Notes under the pieces: model-generated | What the model saw: only the letters and a program-made list of their open reading frames with translations | Database searches by the model: none | What the model was told of the DNA's origin: nothing | Part shown: positions 16,568 to 25,058 of the stretch, piece by piece | How positions within the stretch are numbered: the first letter of the stretch is position 1 | Layout of the letters: every line of letters begins with the position of its first letter | Translations under genes and position numbers: made by a program | Origin: Chloroflexota bacterium | Lineage (GTDB): Bacteria; Chloroflexota; Limnocylindria; Limnocylindrales; CSP1-4 | DNA length: 49,165 nucleotides | Direction of reading: 5' to 3' | Assembly: GCA_919901745.1 (NCBI GenBank) | Contig: CAKKPP010000015.1 | Coordinates: 1 to 49,165, forward strand

Positions 16568-16652
16568 GCAAACTCGCTGTGTGTGTCGACAAGCTTGAGC
16601 CGCTCCGGCGCCGCACGGCGCAGGCAACGGACGGCATGACGGACCCCGCTGC

Positions 16653-17987
16653 GTGAGCGAGCCGAAGCCGCGCAGGACGGCCGCGTCCCTGGCCGGGCGC
16701 CTCGGCCCGTTCCGGCACCGACCGTTCGCCGTGTACTGGGCCGGTGGGTTCCTCTCGAACCTGGGGACCTGGCTCCAGGCCGTTGCCGGCTCGATCTTCG
16801 TCTACCAGCTGACCGGATCTGCGCTCGCCGTAGGCGTCCTCAACTTCGTGGGCTTCCTGCCGATCCTGCTCTTCTCCCTCGCCGGTGGCCAGCTATCCGA
16901 TCGATTCGACCGGCGGACGATCGTCATCCGGACGCACCTCGTCTCGGGGACGATCGCCACCGGGCTTGCAATCCTGGCGTTCGCTGGCGTCGCCTCCGAG
17001 TTCCACGTCATCGTGGTCGCGTTCGCCCTCAACACCTCGTATGCGATCGCCAAGCCATCGCTGATCTCACTCGTTCCGAATCTTGTCCCGCGCGACGAGG
17101 TCACTGATGCCGTTGGGCTGAACTCGCTCCAGTTCATCCTGGGTCAGATCATCGGCCCCACCATCGCCGCGCTCGTCATGGCCACGGCCGGCGCCGGTCC
17201 GGCCTTCGCGATCAATGCCGCGACCTACATCGGGCCGATCGTGAGCATGATCTACCTTGAGCGCCGCGGCCTTGGGGGTCAGATGGCGGCGGGGACGGTC
17301 GGGGCCGTCGCCCGGTCTACCGCCGTCAGCGCCGTCGCCTATGTGCGCGAACAGCGCTGGGTCCTCGCCCTGCTGATCGGCGTCGTGTCATGCAGCGCGC
17401 CCCTGGAGGTCGTCCGGACACTTGCGCCTGCCTTCGTCGTCGAGCAGCTTGGTGAGCCCGAGAGCACCGCCGGATTCATCGTCACCGCGCAGAGCGTGGG
17501 ATCGGCGCTGGCGCTCCTGATCTTCGTCCCCCTCCGGCGGCGCGGCCTGTCGCACCAGATGGCCGCGGCGGGCCTGCTCGTGCAGGCGATCGGGATCGTG
17601 TTGACCACGGTTGCTCACAGCATGCTGGCTGCCTCGTTCGGCGTGGCCCTCGTCGGGTTCGGGTTCTCCCTGTGCTTCCCCATCCTCACCGGGACCCTCC
17701 AGGCCGAGGTCCACGATCAGGTCCGCGGCCGGGTCATGGCCCTGCACCAGATGTTCCATCTCGGGAATCGCCCGGCGACGGCTCTCGCAGTGGGCGTGCT
17801 CGCGACGGCCTTCGGGGCCGGTCCCGCGGTGCTCTCCGGGATCCTCCTCGCGCCGATCGGGTTGATGGCTACCAGGCTCGCGTGGCGACGAATGGGAGCC
17901 GTGGTCCAGGCTCCAGGGCCCGGACCCGACGTGGCTGCCGAGGCCACGCAGGCGGCAGGCGGCGGGAACTCTCCCAGGACGCGCTGA
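16653..17987 (+). CDS. MFS transporter (EntS-like exporter subgroup)
   Basis: A 444-aa 12-helix MFS protein. FRHRPFAVYWAGGFLSNLGTWLQ and GGQLSDRFDRRTIVIR are typical of the MFS_3/EntS-type efflux group. It begins at GTG 16653; no ATG fits the same frame nearby. It is divergent from the amidohydrolase gene and convergent with the aldehyde dehydrogenase gene. A role in export of a toxic intermediate is possible; the substrate is unknown. Confidence 0.82.
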   Translation: MSEPKPRRTAASLAGRLGPFRHRPFAVYWAGGFLSNLGTWLQAVAGSIFVYQLTGSALAVGVLNFVGFLPILLFSLAGGQLSDRFDRRTIVIRTHLVSGTIATGLAILAFAGVASEFHVIVVAFALNTSYAIAKPSLISLVPNLVPRDEVTDAVGLNSLQFILGQIIGPTIAALVMATAGAGPAFAINAATYIGPIVSMIYLERRGLGGQMAAGTVGAVARSTAVSAVAYVREQRWVLALLIGVVSCSAPLEVVRTLAPAFVVEQLGEPESTAGFIVTAQSVGSALALLIFVPLRRRGLSHQMAAAGLLVQAIGIVLTTVAHSMLAASFGVALVGFGFSLCFPILTGTLQAEVHDQVRGRVMALHQMFHLGNRPATALAVGVLATAFGAGPAVLSGILLAPIGLMATRLAWRRMGAVVQAPGPGPDVAAEATQAAGGGNSPRTR

Positions 17988-17999
17988 TCCCGGCGCGGT

Positions 18000-19490
18000 C
18001 TAGCGGACGCGGAGGTTGACGGCCTTGACCCGCGTGAAGGACAGGATCTCGTCCAGGCCGTGCTCGGCTCCCACTCCCGAGTCCTTCCAGCCCCCGAACG
18101 GGACGGCCGGGAAGCGCGTCTCGACGTCGTTGATCCAGATGTAGCCGGCCTCGATCGCATCGGTCATCCGGAATGCACGATCGATGTCGCGCGTCCAGAC
18201 CGACGCCGTGAGACCGTACGGTCCCTCATTCGCCAGCGCGATCGCCTCCGCGTCCGTCCGCCACGTGAGCGCTGCGAGGACCGGCCCGAAGACCTCGGCA
18301 TCCGCGAGCTCGGAGCCCGGAGTCACGTGGTCGAGGATCGTCGGTTCGATGTACGCCCCGGCGGCCAGGTCCACGACAGCGGGAGCCCTGCCTCCGGCTC
18401 GCAGACGAGCGCCGGCGGCCACACCGCGTCCGACCATCTCGAGGCACCGGGCACGAGCTGCCTCCGAGATCATCGCGCCCATCTCGGTCTCTGGATCGGT
18501 CGGCAATCCGATGCGGATCCGACCGACCAGCTCGACGACCTGCTCCAGCACGGCGTCGGCGATCGACTCATGGATCACGAGGCGACTCGTGGACCCGCAA
18601 CTCTGACCCTGGACCCGGGTGTAGTTCATGCCTCGCACGATCGCGCCGGCAACCTCGTTCACGTCAACATCCGGGCAGACGACGATCGGATTCTTGCCGC
18701 CGAGCTCGAAGGTGAACGTCTTGATCCTGCCGCTGGCGGCCGCGGCAGCCTGGATCCGGAGTGCGGTCGCCGTGCTGCCCGTGAACGACAGCCGGGCCAC
18801 GTCCGGGTGGGTGACGAGGGCACTCCCGGTGGCCGGTCCGCCGACGGCGACCGCGATGACGCCGGCGGGGAACAGGTCGGCACTCAGCTCGCCGATGGCG
18901 AGGGGCGCCAGCGGGGCGAGTTCGGACGGCTTGAGGATCACGCAGTTCCCGGCGACGAGAGCCGCGCCCAGCCTGGCGCACGTGAACATCGTTGGGTGGT
19001 TGAAGGTGATCATCCGGCCCACGACACCCCATGGTTCACGCTGGGTGTAGTGGAGGCCAGGCAGCGGAAAGACCTCGCCACGGATGGCCAGCGCCATGCC
19101 CGCCGCATCGCCGAGGAGGCGAACACCTTTCGTGACGTCGGCGCGCATGGCGGTGATCGGATTGCCCGTGTCCAGGGAGTCCAGCAGCGCGAGTTCGTCA
19201 GCGTGCACTTCGATCCGGCGTCCGAGTTCCATGACGAGGGCGGCGCGCTCCCTGGCAGGCGTCGCGCGCCACGCCGGGAAGGCCCGCCGGCCGGCCGCGA
19301 CCGCCCGGGCGATGCCGGCTCCTCCGGCCTCGGCAATCCGGGCCAACGGCCTGGACGTCGCCGGGTCGACCACCTCGAGCAGGTCGGCCTTGTCAAGATC
19401 GTCGACAGCGGCGAGTCGTCCGTCGATGAAAGAGCCGAGCTTCGGCGCATCCGCCGCCACGTCTCCGTGCAGAATCCGCTCGATGACCAT
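18000..19490 (-). CDS. Aldehyde dehydrogenase, NAD(P)-dependent
   Basis: A 496-aa ALDH-superfamily enzyme oxidising an aldehyde to the acid. Visible catalytic residues are the oxyanion Asn in TFNHPTMF, general base Glu262 in FELGGKNP and nucleophile Cys298 in GQSCGS. The cofactor-binding GSTATA follows FT. The sequence is closest in style to betaine-aldehyde or aminoaldehyde dehydrogenases. I start at ATG 19490; the longer frame to 19559 enters the divergent promoter region. It stands alone, divergent from the ferredoxin-P450 pair, and may finish oxidation of a P450 or GMC product. Confidence 0.9.
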   Translation of the reverse strand: MVIERILHGDVAADAPKLGSFIDGRLAAVDDLDKADLLEVVDPATSRPLARIAEAGGAGIARAVAAGRRAFPAWRATPARERAALVMELGRRIEVHADELALLDSLDTGNPITAMRADVTKGVRLLGDAAGMALAIRGEVFPLPGLHYTQREPWGVVGRMITFNHPTMFTCARLGAALVAGNCVILKPSELAPLAPLAIGELSADLFPAGVIAVAVGGPATGSALVTHPDVARLSFTGSTATALRIQAAAAASGRIKTFTFELGGKNPIVVCPDVDVNEVAGAIVRGMNYTRVQGQSCGSTSRLVIHESIADAVLEQVVELVGRIRIGLPTDPETEMGAMISEAARARCLEMVGRGVAAGARLRAGGRAPAVVDLAAGAYIEPTILDHVTPGSELADAEVFGPVLAALTWRTDAEAIALANEGPYGLTASVWTRDIDRAFRMTDAIEAGYIWINDVETRFPAVPFGGWKDSGVGAEHGLDEILSFTRVKAVNLRVR

Positions 19491-19498
19491 CGATCGAT

Positions 19499-19527
19499 TA
19501 TCTACGGTTTCCGTCTTCCTGTGTCCA
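19499..19527 (-). promoter_or_regulatory. Promoter of the aldehyde dehydrogenase gene
   Basis: Minus-strand TGGACA (19522-19527), 17-nt spacer, TAGATA (19499-19504), ending 9 nt before the ATG. The same six bases, read as TGTCCA on the other strand, fall at the -35 position of the ferredoxin promoter. A dyad GTCCA-TGA-TGGAC (19523-19535) sits here and could bind a regulator of both units. Confidence 0.42.
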
Positions 19528-19550
19528 TGATGGACGGGTCTGGGTACAAT
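19522..19550 (+). promoter_or_regulatory. Promoter of the ferredoxin-P450 pair
   Basis: TACAAT at 19545-19550 preceded, with 17-nt spacing, by TGTCCA at 19522-19527, a poor -35. The -10 is convincing and lies about 72 nt before the ferredoxin ATG. The GTCCATGATGGAC dyad overlaps the -35 region. Confidence 0.42.
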
Positions 19551-19622
19551 CTCTCCCACTCGACCTCGTCGCCGGCATCGATGGCGCAGGTCGCTCCGAG
19601 CCGCACACGCTGGAGGAGCGCC

Positions 19623-19853
19623 ATGGCAGCCCGCGTGCAGATCGACGAGGACCTGTGCATCGGCTCGGGCGAATGCGTCCGCCTCCTTCCCGCCGCGTTC
19701 CGGATCGATGAGTCACGAGGCATATCCGTGCCTCTCGATGGCGCGCCGCTCCAGGACCTCGGTCTCCTCGTGCTGGCCGGCCACAACTGCCCCACCAACT
19801 CGATCCGGGTCGTTGCCGACGACGGGACCGTGCTGGTCGATTCGGCGCACTGA
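19623..19853 (+). CDS. [3Fe-4S] ferredoxin of P450 systems
   Basis: A 76-aa small ferredoxin. Cys12 and Cys18 lie in CIGSGEC and Cys56 in HNCPTNSI; the central position of the usual CxxCxxC is not Cys, which predicts a [3Fe-4S] cluster as in actinobacterial P450 redox partners. A textbook GGAGG lies 6 nt before the ATG. The stop is 10 nt before the P450 start, so the two are co-transcribed and the ferredoxin most likely delivers electrons to that P450. No ferredoxin reductase gene is adjacent. Confidence 0.9.
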   Translation: MAARVQIDEDLCIGSGECVRLLPAAFRIDESRGISVPLDGAPLQDLGLLVLAGHNCPTNSIRVVADDGTVLVDSAH

Positions 19854-19863
19854 GCGCGGACCG

Positions 19864-21141
19864 ATGGTCGCCACGGCCGAGGAAGGTGGATCCAGGGACC
19901 TGCTCGAGTTCTACAGCGCCACCGTCACCTTCGACACCTACGAGACGATCCGCGAGGCGCTCTTCAACCCGAGCCTTTCGCGGCGTTTCGACAAGCGGTC
20001 CTACGACCACGGCAACATCCGCGACGGCGTCGTCAGCATCAGCCACGGTCCGACGCATCGCGCCCGTCGTCGGGTCGAGAACAGCCAGTTCCGACCGGAC
20101 AAGCTGAGGCTCTATGAGCGGGACCTCTTTCCCGCCGTGCTCGGAGAACTGCTCGACGTCCTGATCGACGGCGAGTTCGTCGACATCTTTCCGATCGGCG
20201 AGCTGGTCAGCGTGGTCCTCGCGGCGCGCCGGGCGGGCCTGGACCAGGATGACCGGGCTCTCGACCAGCTGCGGACGCTCGTCCATTTCGTCGACGTGTT
20301 CTCGCAGGGCAGTGCGATCCTCGATGCCCGGGACCCCGAGGCGGTGCGCACGCTCGTCTACCAGACCTACGACGAATTCGAGCGCGGCTTCGTCCGGCCG
20401 GCCTGGGACCGCCGCGCCGAGCTCATCCAGGCCCACCGAGACGGCCTCCTGGATGCGTCGCACCTGCCGAACGACATCCTGACCGTGTTGCTGCTCCATC
20501 GGGACGATCCCCACATCGAGCTCGACGACGACGGTCGCGTGGTCCGCGAGGTCGCGACCTACCTCCAGGGCGGAACCCATACCAGTGCCCAGACCCTGGC
20601 GAACGCGCTCGACCTCATGTTCGAGACCGGCGATCGGCGACCGGATGTCCTCGAGCGGGTCGCGCGCGATCGGGGATTCGCCCAGCGAGTGGTCCACGAA
20701 ACGCTGAGGCTCAGACCAACCACCCCGAAGATCAAGCGACGGGCGGAAGCCGACACGGAGGTCGCCGGCGTGGCCATCGCGCGAGATGCGCTCGTAGTCC
20801 TGGACGCCGTCGCCGGCAACCGCGACCCGGCGATGTACGGTCCCACCGCGCACGATTTCGATCCGGATCGCGCGCTCTCGGCCGCGGTGCCCCGCTGGGG
20901 ACTGTCGTTCGGCGCCGGGGCTCACCAGTGCCCGGGACGATCCGTGGCGGGTGGCTTTCCCGTCCCGTCGGACTTCGGCGCGGACGACGAACACCTCTTC
21001 GGGCTCGTGGCCCTCATGATCCAGGCCGTCGCGGCGCGCGGCGTCCTGCCAGACCCGGACCATCCCCCGGAGCGCGATCTCAGGACGGCGCGGGATACCC
21101 GCTGGCTGCACTATCCGGTGAGGTTCGGGTCCCGCCGCTGA
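19864..21141 (+). CDS. Cytochrome P450
   Basis: A 425-aa soluble P450 monooxygenase. The heme-binding loop is FGAGAHQCPG with Cys356, and the ExxR motif is ETLR (Glu279, Arg282). The I-helix reads LQGGTHTSAQT: the conserved Thr240 is present but the preceding acid position is His239. The ATG at 19864 is chosen because it follows the ferredoxin stop; the longer frame overlaps that gene. The 3' end overlaps the convergent MFS gene by 31 bases. It probably hydroxylates a substrate of the island; identity unknown. Confidence 0.92.
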   Translation: MVATAEEGGSRDLLEFYSATVTFDTYETIREALFNPSLSRRFDKRSYDHGNIRDGVVSISHGPTHRARRRVENSQFRPDKLRLYERDLFPAVLGELLDVLIDGEFVDIFPIGELVSVVLAARRAGLDQDDRALDQLRTLVHFVDVFSQGSAILDARDPEAVRTLVYQTYDEFERGFVRPAWDRRAELIQAHRDGLLDASHLPNDILTVLLLHRDDPHIELDDDGRVVREVATYLQGGTHTSAQTLANALDLMFETGDRRPDVLERVARDRGFAQRVVHETLRLRPTTPKIKRRAEADTEVAGVAIARDALVVLDAVAGNRDPAMYGPTAHDFDPDRALSAAVPRWGLSFGAGAHQCPGRSVAGGFPVPSDFGADDEHLFGLVALMIQAVAARGVLPDPDHPPERDLRTARDTRWLHYPVRFGSRR

Positions 21142-22427
21142 GCCGCGGAGCGGTCGGCGTGCCGTCCGCCGAGAACGACCAGCGCGACCATGACCAGCAG
21201 GAACGCGAGCGGGACGGTCCGGAACATCCAGTCGAGCCCGATCACCGCGGCCACGATGCCGCCGATGAGCGGACCGATCATCTTTCCGACGTCGAGGCCG
21301 GCCGTCATGACCGCCGCCGTCAACCCGGCCTGGTCGCGCCGCGTCGATTCCATGGCCGCTGCCCCGCTCGTGACCCGAAGCAGGCCCCGGCTCACGCCGT
21401 TCATGGCGAACAGCGGGACATCGAGCAGGTAGCTGCCCGCCGAGGGGATCAGCGCGAGCGTGGCCGCCGACACCGTCAGCAGGGGGAGGTGGAGGCGCGT
21501 CGCGCGGACCCGCGAGAAGAGCCAACCGGCGCCGAACCGGGCGATCGCGGAGATCGCCGAGCGGATGCTGGAGAGCGTCCCGATCTGGGCGATCGATAGC
21601 CCGAGCGCCAGGCCCAGGAGGGGGAAGAAGCTCTGGAGGAGCCCGTTCATGATGTTGAGGTACGCGGCGACGAGCGCAGCCGCCCAGACCGCGAGCGGCA
21701 ATCCGCGCAGGGACTTGCGGGCGACGTGCACGCCGTGACGCATCCCGGTTCGATGCTGGCGGATGATCGGTTCGTCGAGATCGGCTGCCTCCGACCCGTC
21801 GGGCAGTGCACCATCGTCGGCCGAGCCGGGCTCCTCGCGACGTGGGAGACGGACCGCGATCAGCACCGCGGCCATGACGGGCAGCGTGGCAAGCACGACC
21901 ATCGCAAGCTGAATCCCGGCGACTTCGGCCAGGAGGCCGCCGACGGTGGTCGCAAGAGCAAAGGCGACCCCCTGGAACCCCACGTACCAGCCCATCGCGA
22001 CGGCCGGCGTGATCGAGCGCGGGGTCACGACCATCATCGTGGCGAGGAGGCTCGTCGTGGCTACGCCCCAACCGAACCCATCGAACGCCATCAGGGCGGC
22101 GAACACCACGGGATCGTCGACCAACGGCGTGAAGAGGTAGGCGATCGTGCTTGCGCTGCCGGCCCCGACGATCATCGAGCGCGCTCGTTCGGGCCGGTAG
22201 ATCGCCGCCGCCGCCCCACGCGACAGCAGGCTGGTGAGGGAGAACACGAAGATGATCAGCCCGATCAGCTCCGGTCCCAGTCCATTTCGGTTGAGGTTCA
22301 GGGGAACGAGGAATCGGAGGGCGCCCTCGGCGAGCTCGAACAGGGCGATCGCGATGTAGACCCCGGCCAGCGGGTTGCGCGGATCCAGGGGATGGCGGAT
22401 GGGTCGCGGCGCCGGGGGGGTCGTCAC
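21111..22427 (-). CDS. MFS transporter
   Basis: A 438-aa MFS protein with 12 predicted helices from VYIAIALFELAEGALRFLVP onward. A hydrophilic central loop (PRREEPGSADDGALPDGSEA) separates the halves. The GTG at 22427 is the only reasonable start between the cupin stop and the first helix; the frame upstream of it is antisense-like sequence inside the cupin gene. It is the last gene of a minus-strand unit with two cupin proteins. Its 3' end overlaps the P450 3' end. Confidence 0.75.
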   Translation of the reverse strand: MTTPPAPRPIRHPLDPRNPLAGVYIAIALFELAEGALRFLVPLNLNRNGLGPELIGLIIFVFSLTSLLSRGAAAAIYRPERARSMIVGAGSASTIAYLFTPLVDDPVVFAALMAFDGFGWGVATTSLLATMMVVTPRSITPAVAMGWYVGFQGVAFALATTVGGLLAEVAGIQLAMVVLATLPVMAAVLIAVRLPRREEPGSADDGALPDGSEAADLDEPIIRQHRTGMRHGVHVARKSLRGLPLAVWAAALVAAYLNIMNGLLQSFFPLLGLALGLSIAQIGTLSSIRSAISAIARFGAGWLFSRVRATRLHLPLLTVSAATLALIPSAGSYLLDVPLFAMNGVSRGLLRVTSGAAAMESTRRDQAGLTAAVMTAGLDVGKMIGPLIGGIVAAVIGLDWMFRTVPLAFLLVMVALVVLGGRHADRSAAQRRDPNLTG

Positions 22428-22467
22428 GAGCGAGGTGGGTCTCGGGGTTCGCGACCCGGGCCGGCGG

Positions 22468-23517
22468 TCAGCCGGCGTCGGCGCTCTCGAAGGCGGAACG
22501 ATCGGACTCGATGATGGACGGCCACCGCTCGGGAAGCGCCCCATCCAGGGAGACATTGCCCTTGATCCCGAGCGCGCGCTCGATGAAGTTGTTCTGGATC
22601 CGGAGATAGCGCACCGGGACGTCGCCCTGCTGAACGTGCTTGCGCCGAACCCCGAAGGGGGGCGCGAGGAGGTCCCCGGCCGTCCAGTCGATGGCGATCT
22701 CCCGGCCGTCGGCGGCCCGCAGTTCGGTCCGGCCACTGCCGGCGAGGATCAGGATCGCCTCCTCGGCGAGGTGCTGGTGCTCGCGGACGTGCCCGCCGAC
22801 GCCGATCTCGACGAGAGCGTGATCGATCGTCCGATGGCCACCCATCGAGAACCACGCGATCCCCACGCCTTCTCCGGCGGACGGGTCGGGAGTGACGGGT
22901 TCGGCTACGACGTTGCTGATGAGGTTGATGCGCAGCTTGCCGTAGTTCCCCGGCTCCCGCCGGGTCCAGTAGTCGGCGTCATCGTCGTAGCGGTCGTGGA
23001 ACCGGAAGTCGTTCTGGTAGACGAAGTCGCGGCTGTGGAACAGCTTGCGCAGCAACCGCGTGTTCTTGAACGCGAGCTGGAGGGCCGGCCGGTCGGGGTC
23101 CGCGTTGTAGTGCTTGTGCCACGCGTTCGACGGGATGACCACGACGTCGCCGGCCTGCCAGTCGACGCGCTGGTCCGGCAGATCGTCGGACTGACGCAAC
23201 TCCGACCAGCCGCGACCGGCAACGATATAGAACGTGGCCTCGTCAAGATGGCGGTGGCCCTGCTTCTCACCGCCGGGCGGAACCTCGCTCATGTGAATTC
23301 CGAGCGTGGTGTTCCCCGACAGCGCGTCGAATGCAGCTGCGCGGGAGTTTCGCTTCGGTCGAGCGGCCAGCGGGAATGTCGGGATCCCGCGCGCGATGAC
23401 CCCCTCGGCCATGAGGAACTGGCGCGCCTCGTCGTAGTAGAGGCCGCGGCCGTCCGGGGCTCCGGTCGATCCTGGTTCCGCGCCGTCTGCGGCCGTGCCG
23501 TTCAGCGGATCGGTCAT
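22468..23517 (-). CDS. Bicupin protein
   Basis: A 349-aa protein with two cupin barrels. The first has QGHRHLDEATFYIVAGRG and NAWHKHYN; the second has VREHQHLAEEAILILAGSG and a late His in RRKHVQ. It is a distant relative of the bicupin at 4215. The start is ATG 23517, which overlaps the upstream cupin stop by one base (TGATG). It may be a metal-dependent oxygenase or isomerase, or a sensor-like sugar-acid-binding protein. Confidence 0.75.
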   Translation of the reverse strand: MTDPLNGTAADGAEPGSTGAPDGRGLYYDEARQFLMAEGVIARGIPTFPLAARPKRNSRAAAFDALSGNTTLGIHMSEVPPGGEKQGHRHLDEATFYIVAGRGWSELRQSDDLPDQRVDWQAGDVVVIPSNAWHKHYNADPDRPALQLAFKNTRLLRKLFHSRDFVYQNDFRFHDRYDDDADYWTRREPGNYGKLRINLISNVVAEPVTPDPSAGEGVGIAWFSMGGHRTIDHALVEIGVGGHVREHQHLAEEAILILAGSGRTELRAADGREIAIDWTAGDLLAPPFGVRRKHVQQGDVPVRYLRIQNNFIERALGIKGNVSLDGALPERWPSIIESDRSAFESADAG

Positions 23518-24032
23518 CACTCGCCCGCGGGCGAATCGGGATGGCGCTCGATCTGGTGCAATCCCATCTGCTTGATGGTGAACGTGTCCTGCACGGCGAG
23601 GTAGCGGGCGACCTCTGTGTCCGAATCGTTGAAATGCTGGTGCCAGGCCCAGAGAGGGATCCCGAGGAGGTCGCCTTCGGTCCAGTCGACCCGCTGCTCG
23701 GGCTCACCGTCAAAGTGGATCGTCGTGTGCCCGGTGCCGCGGACGATGTAGAGGACCGCCTCGGTCGTGTGACGGTGCTTGACCGAGACGCCACCCGGCG
23801 GCAGTTCCGAGAGGTGCGGCTGCAACCGGATCGCTCCCGCGAGACGATAGAAGCGCGCCTTGGTCTTACGATATTCGCGCGCGATCAACTCCGTCGACTT
23901 GAGATCCTTGACGATCGTCGTCTCGGTCGGGGGGTTCTTCTTGTTCCACTCTTCGCGCTGGGTCATCTCGGTGATGGCAGTTGAGCTCAAGGGCTGATCG
24001 GGGATACTCACGACACCGCGCTCTGGACTCAT
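23517..24032 (-). CDS. Single-domain cupin protein
   Basis: A 171-aa protein with one cupin barrel: KHRHTTEAVLYIVRGTG and WAWHQHFND carry the His ligands. The N-terminal 50 residues are charged and helical. A strong GGAGGAG lies ahead of the ATG at 24032. It is the first gene of the cupin-cupin-MFS unit and is divergent from the molybdenum hydroxylase operon. The paired single cupin and bicupin may act as one complex, but this is a guess. Confidence 0.75.
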   Translation of the reverse strand: MSPERGVVSIPDQPLSSTAITEMTQREEWNKKNPPTETTIVKDLKSTELIAREYRKTKARFYRLAGAIRLQPHLSELPPGGVSVKHRHTTEAVLYIVRGTGHTTIHFDGEPEQRVDWTEGDLLGIPLWAWHQHFNDSDTEVARYLAVQDTFTIKQMGLHQIERHPDSPAGE

Positions 24033-24061
24033 GTGGTGCTCCTCCTCGCAGACCGCGGTTG

Positions 24062-24091
24062 GGGACAGGACTATCGGAAGACGTATACAAT
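24062..24091 (+). promoter_or_regulatory. Divergent regulatory region with TTGTATAC-like site
   Basis: In the 150-nt gap between the cupin and hydroxylase units, GGGACA (24062-24067), an 18-nt spacer and TACAAT (24086-24091) form a plus-strand promoter. ACGTATACAA (24081-24090) matches 8 of 10 bases of TTGTATACAA and overlaps the -10. A minus-strand promoter for the cupin unit must also lie here but is less clear. Confidence 0.48.
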
Positions 24092-24182
24092 ACCAGACAG
24101 TTTGTTGCCATGGCCACCGGCAGTCGATCGGCCCCATCCATCGTCGTCGTGCCCCGCCCTGGAAACCTGAGCCGAGGACTCG

Positions 24183-25058
24183 ATGATCCCCCGATTCTCA
24201 CTGACCCGCCCCGGTTCCATCGAGGAGGCGCTCGACGCCTTCGACCGGGCCGCTGACGACGTGGCCTATCTCGCGGGCGGCACGGAACTCCTCCAGGTGA
24301 TGAAGATGGGCCTTGCGCAGTTCACGACGCTCATCGACCTGAAGGGCATCGCCGAGCTGAAGGGCATCAGTGTCCTCCCGGTGGGAACCCTGCGAATCGG
24401 GGCGACGAGCACGCACCGCGACATCGAGCGGTCCCCACTCGTGCGCGAACGGGCGGCCGGACTCGCTCGTCTCGAGTCGCGGATCGCGAATGTCCGGGTC
24501 CGCAACGCCGGGACCCTCGGCGGCAACCTCGCGTTTGCCGAGCCACACTCCGACCCGGCGACCTTCCTGCTCGCCTGCGGCGCATCGCTCACCCTCGCCG
24601 GTCGCGCCGGTCGGCGTGAGCTCGAGGTGGCGGAGTTCGCTGTCGGCCCCCTGGCGACGGCACGGGAACAGGACGAGGTCCTCGTCGAGATCCTGATTCC
24701 CGCCGCACGCCCGGGCGAAGGCCGCGCGTACGACAAGATCGCCTTCTTCGAGCGGCCTGCCGCGTCGGTCGCCGTTCGGCTCACCGTGGTCGATGGATCG
24801 ATCGCCGACGCCACTGTCGCCGTCGGGTCGCTGACCGACACGCCGGTCGTGGTCACGGGAGCCGGCGGGGCGCTCCAGGGCGCACCGGTCCTCGGCGATG
24901 GGTTTGCCGTGGCACTGGACGCGGCCGCGATGGCCCTCGGCGGGGTCGAGGCGATGGCGGATCTGAATGGCTCGGCCGACTACAAACGACATCTGGCCGG
25001 CGTGCTGCTCGGGCGCGCTGCCGGCGTGGCGGTCCGGGAGGCCACCGCCCATGCATGA
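24183..25058 (+). CDS. Molybdenum hydroxylase FAD-binding subunit (CoxM/XdhB type)
   Basis: A 291-aa flavoprotein subunit. FAD-binding motifs are LAGGTELLQ (about residues 30-38) and NAGTLGGNLAFAEPHSDP (about 108-125). It passes electrons from the 2Fe-2S subunit to NAD or another acceptor in xanthine-dehydrogenase-family enzymes. First gene of a tight operon; its stop overlaps the 2Fe-2S gene by 8 nt. Confidence 0.92.
   Translation: MIPRFSLTRPGSIEEALDAFDRAADDVAYLAGGTELLQVMKMGLAQFTTLIDLKGIAELKGISVLPVGTLRIGATSTHRDIERSPLVRERAAGLARLESRIANVRVRNAGTLGGNLAFAEPHSDPATFLLACGASLTLAGRAGRRELEVAEFAVGPLATAREQDEVLVEILIPAARPGEGRAYDKIAFFERPAASVAVRLTVVDGSIADATVAVGSLTDTPVVVTGAGGALQGAPVLGDGFAVALDAAAMALGGVEAMADLNGSADYKRHLAGVLLGRAAGVAVREATAHA

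Noticed and set aside
19498..22071. An 857-codon open frame on the minus strand
   Set aside because: It lies antisense across the ferredoxin and P450 genes, is Arg/Pro/Asp-rich with no domain, and is a by-product of high GC content.
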